A stretch of 13,406 nt of DNA from CAZBDU01 sp964490725 (GTDB lineage: Bacteria > Spirochaetota > Spirochaetia > SZUA-6 > DRHE01), in contig CAZBDU010000124.1 of NCBI GenBank assembly GCA_964490725.1, forward strand, positions 1-13,406. The letters run 5' to 3'. How positions within the stretch are numbered: position 1 is the first letter of the stretch; every line of letters begins with the position of its first letter. The translations under genes were made by a program, and so were the position numbers. The notes under the pieces were generated by a model, which saw only the letters and a list, made by a program, of their open reading frames with translations, was not told where the DNA came from and did no database searches. Positions 12,888 through 13,406 of this stretch are shown here, one piece after another.

Positions 12888-13406
12888 ATGCCCGAAGAGC
12901 CGAAGCGGCCCGGCGGAGGGGCGGTCCCCTTTCTGGTGTCGGTGCAGGGACTGAAGGACAGCGGCAAGACGGTGGTCTGCCGCGCCATGCTGGCCGAGCT
13001 GGCCGCCCGGGGATACCGCGTGGCCGCGGTCAAGACCAGCCACCTGGCGACGCTCGACCTGCAGCCTCGGGGCACCGACACGACGCGCCTGGCCGAGGCC
13101 GGTGCCGAGGTGGTGGTGGGCCTGGCCCGCTCGCAAACCGTCACAGTGTGGCAGCGGCGCGCGGCCCCCCGGGAGGTCGCGGAGCTGATCGGCGGGGAGA
13201 CGCAGCTCATCCTGGCCGAGGGGGCCTGCCAGCTCCCCGGGGCAGAGCCGCCGCCGGTGGTCCTCTGCCTGGCCGACGCCGGGCGGCTGGAGGAGACCCT
13301 GCGGGTCCGGCGGGTCTCCCCCGCGCGGGTCCTGGCGCTCTCGGGCGCCTTTGCGACCGTCTCCGACGGCGCGCGTGCCGCCACGGGACCGCCGGCGAAG
13401 CCGGCC
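12888..13406 (+). CDS. mobB: MobB-like molybdopterin-guanine dinucleotide biosynthesis P-loop protein (3' end outside window)
   Basis: The frame runs open from the ATG at 12888 through 173 codons to the window edge. It contains a P-loop GLKDSGKT (~21-28), then RGYRVAAVKTSHL and the segment GTDTTRLAEAGAEVVVGL, which correspond to the KPGKDSxRHxxAGA region of MobB. LILAEGAC is at the place of the Walker B/VEG motif. MobB proteins bind GTP and assist MobA in attaching GMP to molybdopterin. The fit is by motif order, and the KPGKDS region is divergent (QPRGTDTTR), so a related MobB-like P-loop protein of another role is possible. MobB is usually ~160-180 residues, so this frame is near full family length or carries an extra C-terminal part. 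Upstream is a perfect TTGACA-based promoter placed for a leaderless transcript. Confidence 0.72.
   Translation, partial: MPEEPKRPGGGAVPFLVSVQGLKDSGKTVVCRAMLAELAARGYRVAAVKTSHLATLDLQPRGTDTTRLAEAGAEVVVGLARSQTVTVWQRRAAPREVAELIGGETQLILAEGACQLPGAEPPPVVLCLADAGRLEETLRVRRVSPARVLALSGAFATVSDGARAATGPPAKPA

Noticed and set aside
1..13406. tRNA, rRNA, insertion sequence or prophage genes
   Set aside because: No tRNA cloverleaf, rRNA segment, transposase, integrase or flanking terminal repeats were seen; the gene content is metabolic and the base composition looks uniform.

Overview
The window is GC-rich (visibly well over 60%) and densely coded. It looks like the chromosome of a Gram-negative bacterium. 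The signs are a signal-peptide/lipobox M16 peptidase, an ImuC/DnaE2-type error-prone polymerase, a bacterial NAD-linked [NiFe] hydrogenase operon, CysQ and a MobB-like P-loop protein. Pseudomonadota or Desulfobacterota-like lineages would fit, but the sequence alone does not settle the taxon.

Layout. 1-538 (+): 3' end of an error-prone DNA polymerase gene (dnaE2/imuC). 592-1686 (-): a divergent D-Ala-D-Ala-ligase-like ATP-grasp enzyme, downstream of and probably co-transcribed with a 957-residue M16 zinc-peptidase lipoprotein (1748-4621, -). Divergent from that peptidase are a small two-helix membrane protein (4743-5150, +) and a class-IIA HAD phosphatase (5162-6028, +). The HAD gene ends 1 nt from the end of a convergent operon.

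6030-11407 (-) is a compact hydrogenase operon in the order hoxF-hoxU-hoxY-hoxH-hoxW. It encodes a complete group-3d-type, NAD(P)-reducing soluble [NiFe] hydrogenase. HoxF/HoxU form the NADH-FMN diaphorase and HoxY/HoxH the H2-activating module, with the dedicated HoxH C-terminal endopeptidase last. The last gene is unusual: the maturation protease reads in frame, without a stop, into a complete CheY-like receiver domain. A good Shine-Dalgarno and ATG sit at the junction, so both a fused protein and a free receiver could be made. The operon has a clear sigma70-like promoter (TTGACA-N18-TATCCT), flanking palindromes and a leader of about 150 nt containing a GC-rich stem-loop.

11693-12785 (-): cysQ (3'-phosphoadenosine-5'-phosphate phosphatase family) behind a 71-residue protein of unknown function. 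The Gly-rich tail of that protein is encoded by an 18-bp tandem repeat that overlaps the start of cysQ. 12888-13406 (+): a MobB-like molybdenum-cofactor P-loop protein, cut by the window edge and divergent from the 71-residue gene through two back-to-back promoters.

Two patterns deserve attention. One is the protease-receiver fusion in the hox operon. The other is a shared promoter geometry at three unrelated genes (4621-, 4743+, 12888+): the start ATG lies exactly 6 nt after the -10 hexamer and no Shine-Dalgarno is visible, which suggests leaderless transcripts.
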